A stretch of DNA of 64,000 nt from G965240465 sp965249525. GTDB lineage: Bacteria > SAR324 > JACQKK01. The DNA is taken from the NCBI GenBank assembly GCA_965249525.1, contig OZ252237.1, positions 1,488,001 through 1,552,000 on the forward strand, read 5' to 3'. Positions 45,428-54,362 of this stretch are shown piece by piece. The notes under the pieces are model-generated. The model was not told where the DNA came from, did no database searches, and saw nothing but the letters and a program-made list of their open reading frames with translations. Position numbers and translations under genes: made by a program. Numbering within the stretch: the first letter of the stretch is position 1; each line of letters begins with the position of its first letter.

Positions 45428-46606
45428 TTAAGGTGTTCGTTGTGCTTGGAGTTTTTGGGCAAAGAGTTGCGCTGCCCGCTGGTATGCTTGGGGTTGTCCT
45501 AGTTGGGGGATGATTTTTTTGAGTTGGGTTTTCATGTGTTGTCTTTGTTGCTGCGGCCAGAGTTTTTTGAGTTCTTGATAAATACGGTGAGGGGTGAGTT
45601 GTTGCTGCAGCAATTCTGGCACCAGGGTTTCATTAGCCAATATGTTGACAATACACATGTGGGGCTGGAGTGCTATGCGTTTTGCCAACCAAAAAGTGAG
45701 GGGATGAACGCGGTAAATAGAAACCATGGGCAGTTGTGCCAGTGCAGCTTGAAGGGTAGCGGTGCCAGTAGCAATAACCGCCAGTTGCGCCCGATTCAGC
45801 AGGGCAAGGAAGCAGTGTTCAGCGACGATGAGGTGATTTTGCAGTTGTCGCTGGCGGATGGCTTGGTTGATTTTGCTGCGGAGGCGGGCTTGGTTAAGCT
45901 GTTCGGCTAGGGGAAGCACAAAACGTACTTGCAGTCCGTCTTGCAGCAGCAGACTGGCAGCATCCAGCATGGGTTCTAGGTGTCGCTGCAGTTCGCTGTG
46001 GCGGCTGCCAGGCATGAGGGCAACCACATCACCCTGCCAGCCGTTCAGCAATTGCTTGAAACTGTCGGACTCCTTTGCAGAAGCCTGCTGACCAACCAAT
46101 GGGTGCCCCAGAAAGTGCGCCTCCACCCCTGCCTGCCGATATAAATCCTCCTCAAAAGGAAACAGCACCACCATCAGTTGGACAGCTTCTTTTATCCAGC
46201 GCATCCGACCAGGTCGCCAAGCCCATATTTGCGGTCCGCTGTAATACCAAACCGGTATCCCCAAGCGTTTAGCCCGCTGCGCCAAACGCAGATTCAACCC
46301 AGGGTAATCTATCAACAACAATCCGTGAGGCTGTCGCTCTCTTAATCCAGCCTCCAGCCTGTCCAATACCCTTAGCAACCTAGGCAAATGCCCCAGCAGC
46401 TCCACCAATCCATGCACCTGTAAAGATTCAAACGGCAGCCACGAAACCAATCCTTCAGCTTGCATGCTCCTGCCTCCCACACCTTCTATCTCTAACCCCG
46501 GCAGCAAAGCCCGCAAACCCCGCAATAACTCCCCTCCATGCACATCTCCTGAAGTCTCCCCGGCCACCACCCACAAACGCAGCGATCGATCAGATACATC
46601 ACCCAT
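45428..46606 (-). CDS. lpxB: Lipid-A-disaccharide synthase
   Basis: This 392-aa enzyme joins UDP-2,3-diacylglucosamine and lipid X to form the lipid A disaccharide at the inner membrane. Family motifs: LWVVAGETSGDVHGGELL at the start, GVGGRSMQAEGL, IDYPGLNLRLA, YYSGPQIWAWRPGR, LMPGSRHSEL and the C-terminal ATGTATLQAAL. Length matches E. coli LpxB (382). It begins 3 nt after the small unknown gene and is followed by a GT9 gene. The rest of the lipid A genes (lpxA, lpxD) are outside the window. Confidence 0.96.
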   Translation of the reverse strand: MGDVSDRSLRLWVVAGETSGDVHGGELLRGLRALLPGLEIEGVGGRSMQAEGLVSWLPFESLQVHGLVELLGHLPRLLRVLDRLEAGLRERQPHGLLLIDYPGLNLRLAQRAKRLGIPVWYYSGPQIWAWRPGRMRWIKEAVQLMVVLFPFEEDLYRQAGVEAHFLGHPLVGQQASAKESDSFKQLLNGWQGDVVALMPGSRHSELQRHLEPMLDAASLLLQDGLQVRFVLPLAEQLNQARLRSKINQAIRQRQLQNHLIVAEHCFLALLNRAQLAVIATGTATLQAALAQLPMVSIYRVHPLTFWLAKRIALQPHMCIVNILANETLVPELLQQQLTPHRIYQELKKLWPQQQRQHMKTQLKKIIPQLGQPQAYQRAAQLFAQKLQAQRTP

Positions 46607-46609
46607 CGC

Positions 46610-46921
46610 CTAGTCTTCTTGCTTCAAAGACGTATAGCCCCCAGCACCCAACACCGTATGCTGTCCCCGCAACTCTGCTTCCACCTGACGCTGCCATCGT
46701 TCATCTGCCAATGCTCTTGCCGCCGCACGCTCCTTCTCTGCTTCCTCAAAACGCCCCAACCCTTCCAAAGCATCCGCTATCCAATTCCGCCAACGAGGAT
46801 GACCGCCCTCCAACTCTGTCCCCCGACGTCCTCCTTCCAATAGCTGCTCCCATTCCTTTGCAGACCGCCAATGCCTGCACTGTTGCTGCAATTCCTTTAA
46901 CTGCTTTAATACATCTTCCAT
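46610..46921 (-). CDS. Small hypothetical protein in the rpoZ-lpxB run
   Basis: This is a 103-aa protein, mostly helical and charged (QLKELQQQCRHWRSAKEWEQ, then LEGLGRFEEAEKERAAARAL), with a TPR-like helical hairpin in the middle. ATG 46921 is favoured over a much longer upstream frame because the longer frame would overlap the lipoprotein gene and because AGAGGA precedes it. It sits 14 nt after the lipoprotein gene and 3 nt before lpxB, so it is surely co-transcribed. I recognise no family. Confidence 0.65.
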   Translation of the reverse strand: MEDVLKQLKELQQQCRHWRSAKEWEQLLEGGRRGTELEGGHPRWRNWIADALEGLGRFEEAEKERAAARALADERWQRQVEAELRGQHTVLGAGGYTSLKQED

Positions 46922-46935
46922 CTTTTCTTCATCCT

Positions 46936-47610
46936 CTACCGCCCCGCTTCCAAAACCTGTTGACGATCCGATAACCATTCCCCCAGCAACTGCTGACTCC
47001 GAGGAGATAAACCATAGCCCTCTTCGGTTAGCAATGGCTGCAAACGCGGCACCAAATAAGTGTAATAATGTGAACGCCAATCTGACATGGACTGTAGCTG
47101 CGCCTGATAAAATATATCGCCCAATCCCAGTTGGTGACGCAGTCGCAGCACTTTTGTTAGCCGTCTCGGTGCCATAAACAGCATCTCCAGTTCCACCACA
47201 TCAGGCGGCATGGATATCACCATAACACCATTGGCATCAGGACGCAGCACCTGTGCACTAATCCGCCGCAAGGGGCGACCGTCATCCTGTCCCACCTTTT
47301 GAGCTAAATTCTCCTCACCCCCTTCTTCAGCCCCATCCAATCGTATGAAGGTATGGTGGTATTTGTACGCCACCCCCAAGGCATAAGAAAGCTGCCCCCC
47401 TTCCTCATCGCTGATGACCACCCGCACTTGACGAGAACCCCAGCCAGCACGCCAACTGACTCCTTCTGGCAGGCATGCAGCCAACAACAGCAGCACGGCT
47501 GCCATCACAGCATACTGGCAGCCAGTACGCCAGCAGCTCTGCGGGGGCAGGGGACTAGTCTTCAGCAGGGGTGACAGCTTGGCTGTCTGTGTTTGACGGT
47601 GGATCCGCAT
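46936..47610 (-). CDS. Probable lipoprotein of unknown function
   Basis: This product is up to 224 aa. A hydrophobic stretch ending in the lipobox LLAAC (MAAVLLLLAACLPEG) marks a lipoprotein anchored by the Cys. The mature part has a beta-rich region (QVRVVISDEEGGQLSYALG) and a helical C-terminus (YYTYLVPRLQPLL). The annotated ATG 47610 gives an unusually long 35-residue lead and overlaps rpoZ by 56 nt. ATG 47505 would begin right at the hydrophobic stretch but with no positive charges, so the true start is unsettled. No known family was recognised. Confidence 0.6.
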   Translation of the reverse strand: MRIHRQTQTAKLSPLLKTSPLPPQSCWRTGCQYAVMAAVLLLLAACLPEGVSWRAGWGSRQVRVVISDEEGGQLSYALGVAYKYHHTFIRLDGAEEGGEENLAQKVGQDDGRPLRRISAQVLRPDANGVMVISMPPDVVELEMLFMAPRRLTKVLRLRHQLGLGDIFYQAQLQSMSDWRSHYYTYLVPRLQPLLTEEGYGLSPRSQQLLGEWLSDRQQVLEAGR

Positions 47611-47986
47611 CAGTAGAAGTTTCAGCTGTGGTCTCTGTTTTGATTTCGGCTGCTTTATTCATTTTGGCAGTGGCTGCATCGGCAGCAGTGTCACTATCAG
47701 CCTTTACCTGCGGATCTTTCAAGGGTGATGGCGCCATTTCTTCTTGGGCGATAGCAATTTTATCCAGCTGCAATTCTGCCAATGCCAGTAATGGGGCTTT
47801 TTCCATAGGAATTTTCACCAACGGCACACGCCCCTCATTGTGTAAATCTTTGGCACGACGGGCAGCTGCCAGTACTTTTTCATAAACGGTAAATTGATTG
47901 TTGTTATGACGATGATCCTCAGCCAAATCCATGCTGGTGGAGACAACTTCTTCTTTTTCATTTTCAGGGTACATTTGCAACACCAT
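47555..47986 (-). CDS. rpoZ: RNA polymerase omega subunit-like protein with acidic tail
   Basis: This is a 143-aa protein. Residues about 32-80 fit the omega core: QFTVYEKVLAAARRAKDLH, then VPLVKIPMEKAPLLALAEL, where omega has an R-F-x-L-V-x-A-A-x-R-A-R helix and a K-P-x-x-x-A-L-x-E motif. Omega helps assemble RNA polymerase and is part of the ppGpp site. The last 60 residues are an Ala/Thr/Asp/Glu-rich, probably disordered tail. The N-terminus is poorly conserved, and ATG 47932 is an alternative start. It heads a run through lpxB. The omega call is likely, not certain. Confidence 0.7.
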   Translation of the reverse strand: MVLQMYPENEKEEVVSTSMDLAEDHRHNNNQFTVYEKVLAAARRAKDLHNEGRVPLVKIPMEKAPLLALAELQLDKIAIAQEEMAPSPLKDPQVKADSDTAADAATAKMNKAAEIKTETTAETSTDADPPSNTDSQAVTPAED

Positions 47987-48138
47987 TGGAATTGGTTTTT
48001 TTCTTTAACTTACTGAGACAGCAGAACATCTGGCACAACCAGAAAAAGCCAGCAAGGCAATCGTTTAAGTACAACAAGATATCGTCTTCTGGTCAATAAA
48101 AATACGCAAGGACTCATCGCCTGAGAACTGTGGCGTTC

Positions 48139-48183
48139 GCTTTGAAAACCCTCGCTTTAAAAACCATTGCTTTAAAAACCATT
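48139..48183. repeat. Three tandem 15-bp repeats
   Basis: GCTTTAAAAACCATT occurs at 48154-48168 and 48169-48183, preceded by a variant GCTTTGAAAACCCTC at 48139-48153. The array lies between the YfgM-like gene and rpoZ-like gene. Its unit includes the palindrome TTTAAA. It could be a slippage product, a protein-binding array or part of the rpoZ promoter region. Confidence 0.8.
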
Positions 48184-48190
48184 GTTACCC

Positions 48191-48856
48191 CTAAGGGAGA
48201 AACCGCAGCAATTCTGAGGCAAAATCTTCCAACGGGGTGCGGCTGCCTTGCTGCAGCAGTATCTCAAATTGCCTACGGGCTTGTTCGCTGCGCCCTGCAT
48301 GGAAATCTGCATGTCCCTGATGCCAGGCTGCCAACAACAAGTGGTTGTTTTTCCTCAATTGTTCATAGTAGCGGGCAGCATCTTCTGGTTTTTGCTGGCG
48401 TTCTGCGATTTTTGCCAGACCTATCCAAGCCACTGCACGCTGTGTGGGAAGCACCTTGCGATGCGAGGCTGCCTGCTGAAACGCCTGTTGTGCAGCTGCC
48501 AAATCATCAGTTTCCCACGCCAGCCTTGCCAAGCGCATCCACGCCCCAGGCGCCTGCACAGAACCCCCATATTCCTGTAAAAATTCTTCCAAGGCTTTTT
48601 GATGCACCTCTAATGACTCTGTATTGTTCTCTGCATCACGCAGCACCGACTCTGCTTCCACATATGCTGCTGCTGACTTCAAATGCTGCTGCTGCAACCA
48701 CCACCATCCTCCTCCCGCACCCACCACACCCAATACCAACACCACCAAAGCTCCCCACATCCACTTCCGATGCCTAACCAACCATTGCCACTGTCTTAGC
48801 AGCCATTCACCCAACTCATCCCGTTTGAGCTCTTTGCGTTCTATCTTGCCTGCCAC
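48191..48856 (-). CDS. YfgM-like membrane-anchored TPR protein
   Basis: This is a 221-aa protein with a basic cytoplasmic N-terminus, one membrane helix near 33-55 (WMWGALVVLVLGVVGAGGGWWW), and periplasmic TPR-like helices (LARLAWETDDLAAAQQAFQQA, then IGLAKIAERQQKPEDAARYYEQ). This layout and length match YfgM (206 aa in E. coli), a SecYEG ancillary subunit linked to periplasmic chaperones. In other bacteria yfgM stands near bamB and der; here those are absent and rpoZ-like follows after a repeat-bearing 204-nt gap. Assignment is by architecture. Confidence 0.7.
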   Translation of the reverse strand: MAGKIERKELKRDELGEWLLRQWQWLVRHRKWMWGALVVLVLGVVGAGGGWWWLQQQHLKSAAAYVEAESVLRDAENNTESLEVHQKALEEFLQEYGGSVQAPGAWMRLARLAWETDDLAAAQQAFQQAASHRKVLPTQRAVAWIGLAKIAERQQKPEDAARYYEQLRKNNHLLLAAWHQGHADFHAGRSEQARRQFEILLQQGSRTPLEDFASELLRFLP

Positions 48857-49062
48857 TGTTGTATCGCTTTACTACAATTCGCTTCTGTTCATACCATAGA
48901 AGCATGCATGCCCCCCACAGCCATGCCTCAGCAAACCACTCTTTCTCATGTTCTCACAAACCCGCTTCTTATGCCAATCTCACTTCGCAAGTACCACCTC
49001 TTACCTGTATATTAAACACTCTCTTACCACTTCTTGCGTCTTTACCACACCATCTACCCATC

Positions 49063-50238
49063 ATGCCTCTTAATAAACATCCCCATGCCAAAACATTCAC
49101 CTTTTCCCAGCCTTTTTTCTTTGAAACCTCCTGGCTGGGACAAGCAGAATACATCCCCCGTATAGAAGTAGCTTACGAATCATGGGGGAACCCTTCGCAC
49201 CCTGCCATTTTAGTCTGCCATCCCCTGAGCGCCAATACCCATTGCACCGACAACCATCCCTCCCCTCAAGCCCTCCCTAAAAATAAAACTCTCCGCAGTA
49301 CCCGCCCCTGGTGGCCTGACATGGTAGGACCCAACAAACCCATTGACACCAACCGTTTTCAGGTACTCTGCATCAACATGCTCGGTGGTTGCGGAGGCAC
49401 CAGCGGTCCCGCTTCCATTAAACCAGATACCCCAGAACCCTACGGGCTGCATTTTCCCATGGTCACCATCGGCGATATGGTACGCACCCAGTATCTGCTA
49501 TTACAATCTCTAGGAATCCAACGCCTCCACTGTATCATTGGTGGCAGCATGGGTGGCTTCCAAGCACTGGAGTGGGCTATCTCTTACCCACACATGGTGG
49601 ACAACATCATCGTGATTGCCTCAGCACCTTACTCCACCCAATTTCAAATCATGACCAATCGCGCACAAATTGAAGCCATCCAGCGCGATGTTTTCTATCA
49701 ACAGGGTCATTACCTCCCTGGCAAGGAACCACTGGCAGGCCTGATGGTGGCTCGCCAAATTGGCTATACCACCTTTATTTCCCCTCAAATGATGGAACGC
49801 AAATTCGTTAAATACCACAGAAGTCGACGCGCACCTGCCGCTGATGCCGATTTTCACCTATTGCGCCTTCATGAAGCCGAAAACTACCTGCGCTATGTCT
49901 CCAATGACTTCACCCAAGATTTTGATGCCAATAGCATGATCTACCTGTTGCAAACCTGGAGCCACTTTGACCTGAATAACAAATATCACTCACTTCCCCA
50001 AGCACTGGCCCCCGCTAAAGTACGGATCTTGGCCATATGTGCCACCGGAGATAACCTCTTCCCCCCTTCCCTCTCGCGCGTCATTCAACGTGCCGCACAG
50101 CAAGCCCATCTTGATGCACAATTGGTCAACATCAAAGAACTCTATGGACATGACTTCTTTCTACTGCCAGAAATTATCCAGCACAAACTCTCACCCATCA
50201 TCCAAGCTTTCCTGCAAAACACTGCCCAGAAGGCATGA
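49063..50238 (+). CDS. metX: Homoserine O-acyltransferase, MetX family
   Basis: This 391-aa alpha/beta-hydrolase acylates homoserine, most often with acetyl-CoA, in methionine synthesis. Motifs are ILVCHPLSANTHC (oxyanion region), INMLGGCGGTSGP, the nucleophile elbow IIGGSMGGFQALEW, and late acid/base residues in TGDNLFPP and YGHDFFL. Some MetX-family members use succinyl-CoA, which cannot be settled by eye. ATG 49063 is preferred; the open frame runs further upstream but is not conserved in character. It overlaps the RibD deaminase gene by 4 nt (ATGA). Confidence 0.92.
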   Translation: MPLNKHPHAKTFTFSQPFFFETSWLGQAEYIPRIEVAYESWGNPSHPAILVCHPLSANTHCTDNHPSPQALPKNKTLRSTRPWWPDMVGPNKPIDTNRFQVLCINMLGGCGGTSGPASIKPDTPEPYGLHFPMVTIGDMVRTQYLLLQSLGIQRLHCIIGGSMGGFQALEWAISYPHMVDNIIVIASAPYSTQFQIMTNRAQIEAIQRDVFYQQGHYLPGKEPLAGLMVARQIGYTTFISPQMMERKFVKYHRSRRAPAADADFHLLRLHEAENYLRYVSNDFTQDFDANSMIYLLQTWSHFDLNNKYHSLPQALAPAKVRILAICATGDNLFPPSLSRVIQRAAQQAHLDAQLVNIKELYGHDFFLLPEIIQHKLSPIIQAFLQNTAQKA

Positions 50239-50717
50239 ACAACCATACTTCCTCCCATCACTACCAACAATTGATGCAAGCCGCCCTCAACCAAGCACGG
50301 CTGGCTATGGGACACAGCGGCAACAACCCCCCCGTAGGCTGCGTGATTGCCCTTCATGGTAAAATTATCGCTGAAGGACACACCCAGCCCAATGGCTGCC
50401 ATGCAGAAATCCATGCCCTCAGACAAGTACCCCCCAAAACCCATCGCCAATCCGAAATCTTTATCACCCTTGAACCCTGCTGCTTTCAGGGTCGCACCCC
50501 ACCCTGCACCCAGGCCCTGATCCAAGCCGCCCCCCAATGCATAGTCATTGCCCATAGAGACCCCCATCCCAAAGTACGCGGCGCAGGCACCGCCATACTG
50601 CGACAAGCCAATATCACCGTCATAGAAGGCGTCCTCAAACAACAAACTGCCATCATTCTTAAACCCTGGCTTGAACAATTTCCCCCAGTGGAAACCCCAA
50701 CAGATATTTTGGATTGA
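50235..50717 (+). CDS. ribD: RibD N-terminal deaminase domain, stand-alone
   Basis: This 160-aa protein is only the zinc deaminase half of RibD (diaminohydroxyphosphoribosylaminopyrimidine deaminase). Diagnostic residues: NPPVGCVIALHGKIIAEGHT, the HAE zinc/proton-shuttle motif in NGCHAEIHAL, and the zinc cysteines in TLEPCCFQGRTPPC. It ends at about residue 150, where the reductase domain would begin in bifunctional RibD. The reductase is encoded separately at 7975-8736. It is translationally coupled to metX by an ATGA overlap, an unrelated partner. Both halves retain their motifs, so riboflavin synthesis should be intact. Confidence 0.9.
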   Translation: MNNHTSSHHYQQLMQAALNQARLAMGHSGNNPPVGCVIALHGKIIAEGHTQPNGCHAEIHALRQVPPKTHRQSEIFITLEPCCFQGRTPPCTQALIQAAPQCIVIAHRDPHPKVRGAGTAILRQANITVIEGVLKQQTAIILKPWLEQFPPVETPTDILD

Positions 50718-50918
50718 TGCCACATCCCACACCTTGTAGAACACCAGGCAACTTGCCCCCATTGAGAAATGGATATGACATTTACTGCCACCCATACCTT
50801 ATCTGCCAACGGATTGTGCTAGCATAAAAAAACAGTTGTCTGCGGCCGTTATTTTGCATTGAATGGCGATATCGTATGCCACAAAACAAACCTATTATAT
50901 CAAAGGAGAGTCCCCCCC

Positions 50919-52196
50919 ATGAGTGAGTCTAGAAATAGTGGAAATGCGCTTCGCTGTTCATTTTGCGGCAAATCACAAAATGATGTGAAGAAAATCATTG
51001 CAGGTCCCACCGTCTATATCTGCAATGAATGCGTAGAACTCTGCAATGACATCATGGAGGAGGAGTGGAGAAAAGAACAAGGTGAACAACAAGAACGCAC
51101 CCTGTTAAAACCTCATGAGATCAAAAATATCCTAGACAATTACGTGGTTGGCCAAAACCACGCTAAGAAGGTGCTCTCTGTAGCCGTCTACAACCACTAC
51201 AAACGTATCCGCTTGGCTTCCAACAGTGATGTAGAACTGCAAAAAAGCAACATTCTGCTTATTGGTCCCACCGGCACCGGTAAAACCCTGCTGGCACAGA
51301 CCATGGCGCGCTTGCTCAATGTACCTTTCGCCATGGCTGATGCCACCACCCTCACTGAAGCAGGCTATGTAGGCGAAGATGTGGAAAACATCATCCTCAA
51401 ACTGCTGCAAAACGCCGATTATGATATAGAACGCGCCGAAGAGGGCATCGTTTATATTGACGAAATTGATAAAATCGCCCGCAAAAGCGAAAATGTCTCC
51501 ATCACCCGTGATGTCTCAGGCGAAGGGGTACAGCAAGCCTTGCTAAAAGTCGTAGAAGGTACAGTCGCCAACATTCCCCCCCAAGGAGGGCGCAAACATC
51601 CCCAACAAGAATTCTTGCAAGTAGATACCTCCAATATCCTGTTTATCTGTGGTGGGGCATTTGTGGGTATGGAGAAAATCATTGCGCAGCGCGTAGGCAA
51701 AAAAACCATCGGCTTTGGTGCAGAACAACAGCCCAGCCACATTCCCAAAGCTCGCGCCTCCCAACACGCCGAACCAGAAGATCTGTTTAAATACGGGCTG
51801 ATACCAGAATTCGTAGGACGCATCCCTGTCATTAGCACACTAGAAGAACTCTCCAACAAAGACCTGGTGCGCATTCTCACCGAACCCAAAAACGCCATGA
51901 TCAAACAATACCGCAAGCTGTTTGAAATGGAAGGAGTAGAATTGGACATCACCCGAGAGACTCTGCAAGTCGTAGCCGATGAAGCCATCAACCGCCACAC
52001 AGGGGCACGCGGACTGCGTGCTATCCTAGAAAGTGCCATGCTGGAAGTTATGTACCAAATCCCCTCTATGCGCGGCTTGAAAAAAATCGTCATCTCGCCT
52101 GATGTCATCAGACGCAAATCCGAACCCCTGATGGTTTTTGAAGACACCCCCAGACGCCCCAAAGTCGTCCAAGAACGCAAACTACGCATTAGCTAG
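50919..52196 (+). CDS. clpX: ATP-dependent Clp protease ATP-binding subunit ClpX
   Basis: This is a 425-aa unfoldase that feeds substrates to ClpP. The N-terminal zinc-binding domain has LRCSFCGKSQ and YICNECVELC. The AAA+ core has LLIGPTGTGKTLLAQTMA, GYVGEDVENII (pore loop), YIDEIDKIA and the sensor region GARGLRAI. The ATG 50919 is preceded by AAAGGAGAG and matches the standard ClpX start, whereas the frame opens at 50859. clpP and lon are not adjacent; a YqeY-like gene follows 3 nt after the stop. Confidence 0.97.
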   Translation: MSESRNSGNALRCSFCGKSQNDVKKIIAGPTVYICNECVELCNDIMEEEWRKEQGEQQERTLLKPHEIKNILDNYVVGQNHAKKVLSVAVYNHYKRIRLASNSDVELQKSNILLIGPTGTGKTLLAQTMARLLNVPFAMADATTLTEAGYVGEDVENIILKLLQNADYDIERAEEGIVYIDEIDKIARKSENVSITRDVSGEGVQQALLKVVEGTVANIPPQGGRKHPQQEFLQVDTSNILFICGGAFVGMEKIIAQRVGKKTIGFGAEQQPSHIPKARASQHAEPEDLFKYGLIPEFVGRIPVISTLEELSNKDLVRILTEPKNAMIKQYRKLFEMEGVELDITRETLQVVADEAINRHTGARGLRAILESAMLEVMYQIPSMRGLKKIVISPDVIRRKSEPLMVFEDTPRRPKVVQERKLRIS

Positions 52197-52199
52197 CCC

Positions 52200-52634
52200 A
52201 TGCTGGATATAGACAAACGCATCCAAACCGCCCTCAAAGCACAGCAACATCATCTGCTGGCCGGCTGGCGTTCCATCAAAAGCAAAGCTGCCACCAAACT
52301 GACCTCCCCTGGTCGCAACCAAGCACCACTCTCAGATGAAGAATGGCTGGCTATCGTCCAAAAAGAACTCAAAGAACGCCAAGAAGCCAACCAATACCTC
52401 CAACCCCAGCATACCGACCATCTCGCCAACCAAGCTATCATCACTGAATTAGAAACCCTGCTGCCCCAACAACTGGATGACGCCCAGCTGGACGCCCTCA
52501 TCCAAAAAACCCTGCAAAGCAGCAGCGCCTCCTCTCCCCAAGACATCGGCAAAGTGATGGCGCAGCTTAAATCCACCCCAGGCGTGGATATGGCAAAAGC
52601 CTCTGTGAAAGTCAAAAAACTGCTGGCCAGCTAA
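52200..52634 (+). CDS. GatB/YqeY-domain protein
   Basis: This 144-aa helical protein has the YqeY layout. It opens with DIDKRIQTALKAQQHHLLAG, has a central Glu/Gln-rich stretch with LLPQQLDDAQLDALI, and ends DIGKVMAQLKSTPGVDMAKASVKVKKLL. That end matches the conserved D-x-G-K-V-M helix and lysine-rich terminus of YqeY, the tRNA-binding domain shared with GatB. Its cellular role is not well known. It begins 3 nt after clpX, so it is co-transcribed. It is followed by an AT-rich region with the second DUF262 gene. Confidence 0.8.
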   Translation: MLDIDKRIQTALKAQQHHLLAGWRSIKSKAATKLTSPGRNQAPLSDEEWLAIVQKELKERQEANQYLQPQHTDHLANQAIITELETLLPQQLDDAQLDALIQKTLQSSSASSPQDIGKVMAQLKSTPGVDMAKASVKVKKLLAS

Positions 52635-52727
52635 AAATTTAGAACTCTGGCTGCTAATACCGCAAGCTGCTACATTGTCTGAGGAAGACGGGGGTTCGCT
52701 GGATGTAAATAAGAAAGGAGGAATGAT

Positions 52728-54362
52728 ATGAGCTTGCCTAAGCCTGTATCTGAAAATTTATTTAATTTTCTACAAAAGATAGAGAAGGGGCTCATACAAA
52801 TTCCTCGCTTCCAGAGAGAATTTGTTTGGGGGGCGAAAGATGTTGCTAGTTTAATGGATAGCATCTTAAAAGGCTATCCTATTGGGACTTTCATTTTATG
52901 GAAAACAAAAGAAGAATTAGGAATTATTAAGGAGATAATTGGTCTTGATTTTCCTAAACACCAACCAGGTGAAGATTTTAATTATGTTTTAGATGGGCAA
53001 CAAAGAATTCTGAGTATTTACTGTGCTATGAAGAATCCTAGAGTAAACGAAAAATGGAAGGGAAAGATAAATGACTTCTCAAATATTAAAATTGATTTAC
53101 ATCCAGCAGAAGATCAAGACAATGTTGTTTACGAAAAAAATATAAATAAACAGAAATATGTCCCCTTAAAAGAATTTATTCAATGGAATTCTGACGGCAT
53201 ATATTTATCGAAAAGAAAGATAAGAGAGGTCATGGATTATAATATAAAAGAGGATATTGAAGAATATGAAATATCAACCATTGAGATAGAAGAAACAGAA
53301 ATTTCCCGTGCTACAGAAATTTTTACTAGAATTAATTCTAAAGGTAAAGATCTAAATATATTTGAAATTATAGCTGCAAAAACTTTTAAACCACAAGAAT
53401 TTGATCTTGCTGAAAAATGGGATGAAATAGAGAAAAAACTTGAGAAAAGTGATTATGCTACCATAAAAGGGGTAACAATGTTACAGGCTGTATCGGCTGT
53501 AATAGAGGGTAATTGTAGCAGAAAGAAAATTTTAGATTTAAACAAAGAAGAATTTATAGAAGAATGGGATAAGGTAGAAAAAGCTTTTTTCAAAGCTATT
53601 GATCATTTTAGAAATTCTTATAAAGTAAGTTCATCAAGGCTGTTACCCTACAATGTCCTGTTAGTTCCATTCACTTACTTTTTCTACAAGAATAAGACTA
53701 ATATAAATGAAACTCAATATGAATATCTAAAGGAGGTTTTTTGGAAGACCATTTTTGCAGAACAATACTTTGGATCTGGAAAAAAAATAAATGAATATTT
53801 TAAGAGAATGCAGGAGATTATTAACAAAAATCAATATGAGTTTGATTATGGATATCTTTCAATAACACCAGAAGATGTAAAAAATAAAGGAAAATTTACT
53901 CCTAGTGACGCTTATATTAAGGCGATTTTGTGTGTGCTTGCTTCTAAAAAACCCACTTCTCTTGAGAGCAAAGATACTCCAGTCACCCTTAGTAATGAGA
54001 ATCTTAGTCGGTCCAACAGCAGAAACTTTCATCATTTCTTTCCAAAGAAATATATGAAAGAACACGGGATGGAGAAAGGGGCAGAACATATTGCAAACAT
54101 CATATTTTTGAATGCAGGAGAAAACCAGGAAATTAAGAAAAAACCTCCCCATGTATACCTAGAGGATTTTGAAAAAAGAAATTCAGAACTATCAAGATGC
54201 TTAAAAGACCACCATTTAATTGACATAAAGAAAGACCAGCTGGATAAAGAGCCTACAGACCTTGCTGAACACTACGAAAAATTCATAGACAGTCGCTGTA
54301 AAAGTATTTCTGATGCTATTTGTGAGATGCTTCCTTTCTTAAAGGAAGAAGAGAAGAATTAG
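52728..54362 (+). CDS. DUF262 protein with C-terminal HNH-like region (second copy, AT-rich island)
   Basis: This is a 544-aa protein. DUF262 motifs are LIQIPRFQREFVWG (22-35), YVLDGQQRILSIY (86-98) and FTRINSKGKDLNIFEIIAA near 198-216. The C-terminal region has FHHFFPKKY (434-442) and NIIFLNAGENQ (455-465), which look like an HNH/DUF1524-related nuclease with H-H and N residues. It differs a lot from the 17042-18850 protein and has no DndC-like partner. AAGGAGGA precedes the ATG. Base composition is far more AT-rich than clpX before it and the amidase after it, which suggests transfer. Defence role is inferred from the family. Confidence 0.85.
   Translation: MSLPKPVSENLFNFLQKIEKGLIQIPRFQREFVWGAKDVASLMDSILKGYPIGTFILWKTKEELGIIKEIIGLDFPKHQPGEDFNYVLDGQQRILSIYCAMKNPRVNEKWKGKINDFSNIKIDLHPAEDQDNVVYEKNINKQKYVPLKEFIQWNSDGIYLSKRKIREVMDYNIKEDIEEYEISTIEIEETEISRATEIFTRINSKGKDLNIFEIIAAKTFKPQEFDLAEKWDEIEKKLEKSDYATIKGVTMLQAVSAVIEGNCSRKKILDLNKEEFIEEWDKVEKAFFKAIDHFRNSYKVSSSRLLPYNVLLVPFTYFFYKNKTNINETQYEYLKEVFWKTIFAEQYFGSGKKINEYFKRMQEIINKNQYEFDYGYLSITPEDVKNKGKFTPSDAYIKAILCVLASKKPTSLESKDTPVTLSNENLSRSNSRNFHHFFPKKYMKEHGMEKGAEHIANIIFLNAGENQEIKKKPPHVYLEDFEKRNSELSRCLKDHHLIDIKKDQLDKEPTDLAEHYEKFIDSRCKSISDAICEMLPFLKEEEKN

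Noticed and set aside
48130..48777. Plus-strand 215-aa frame starting in the 15-bp repeats
   Set aside because: Antisense to the YfgM-like gene, with translation made of repeated ALKTI units from the DNA repeat and low-complexity sequence.
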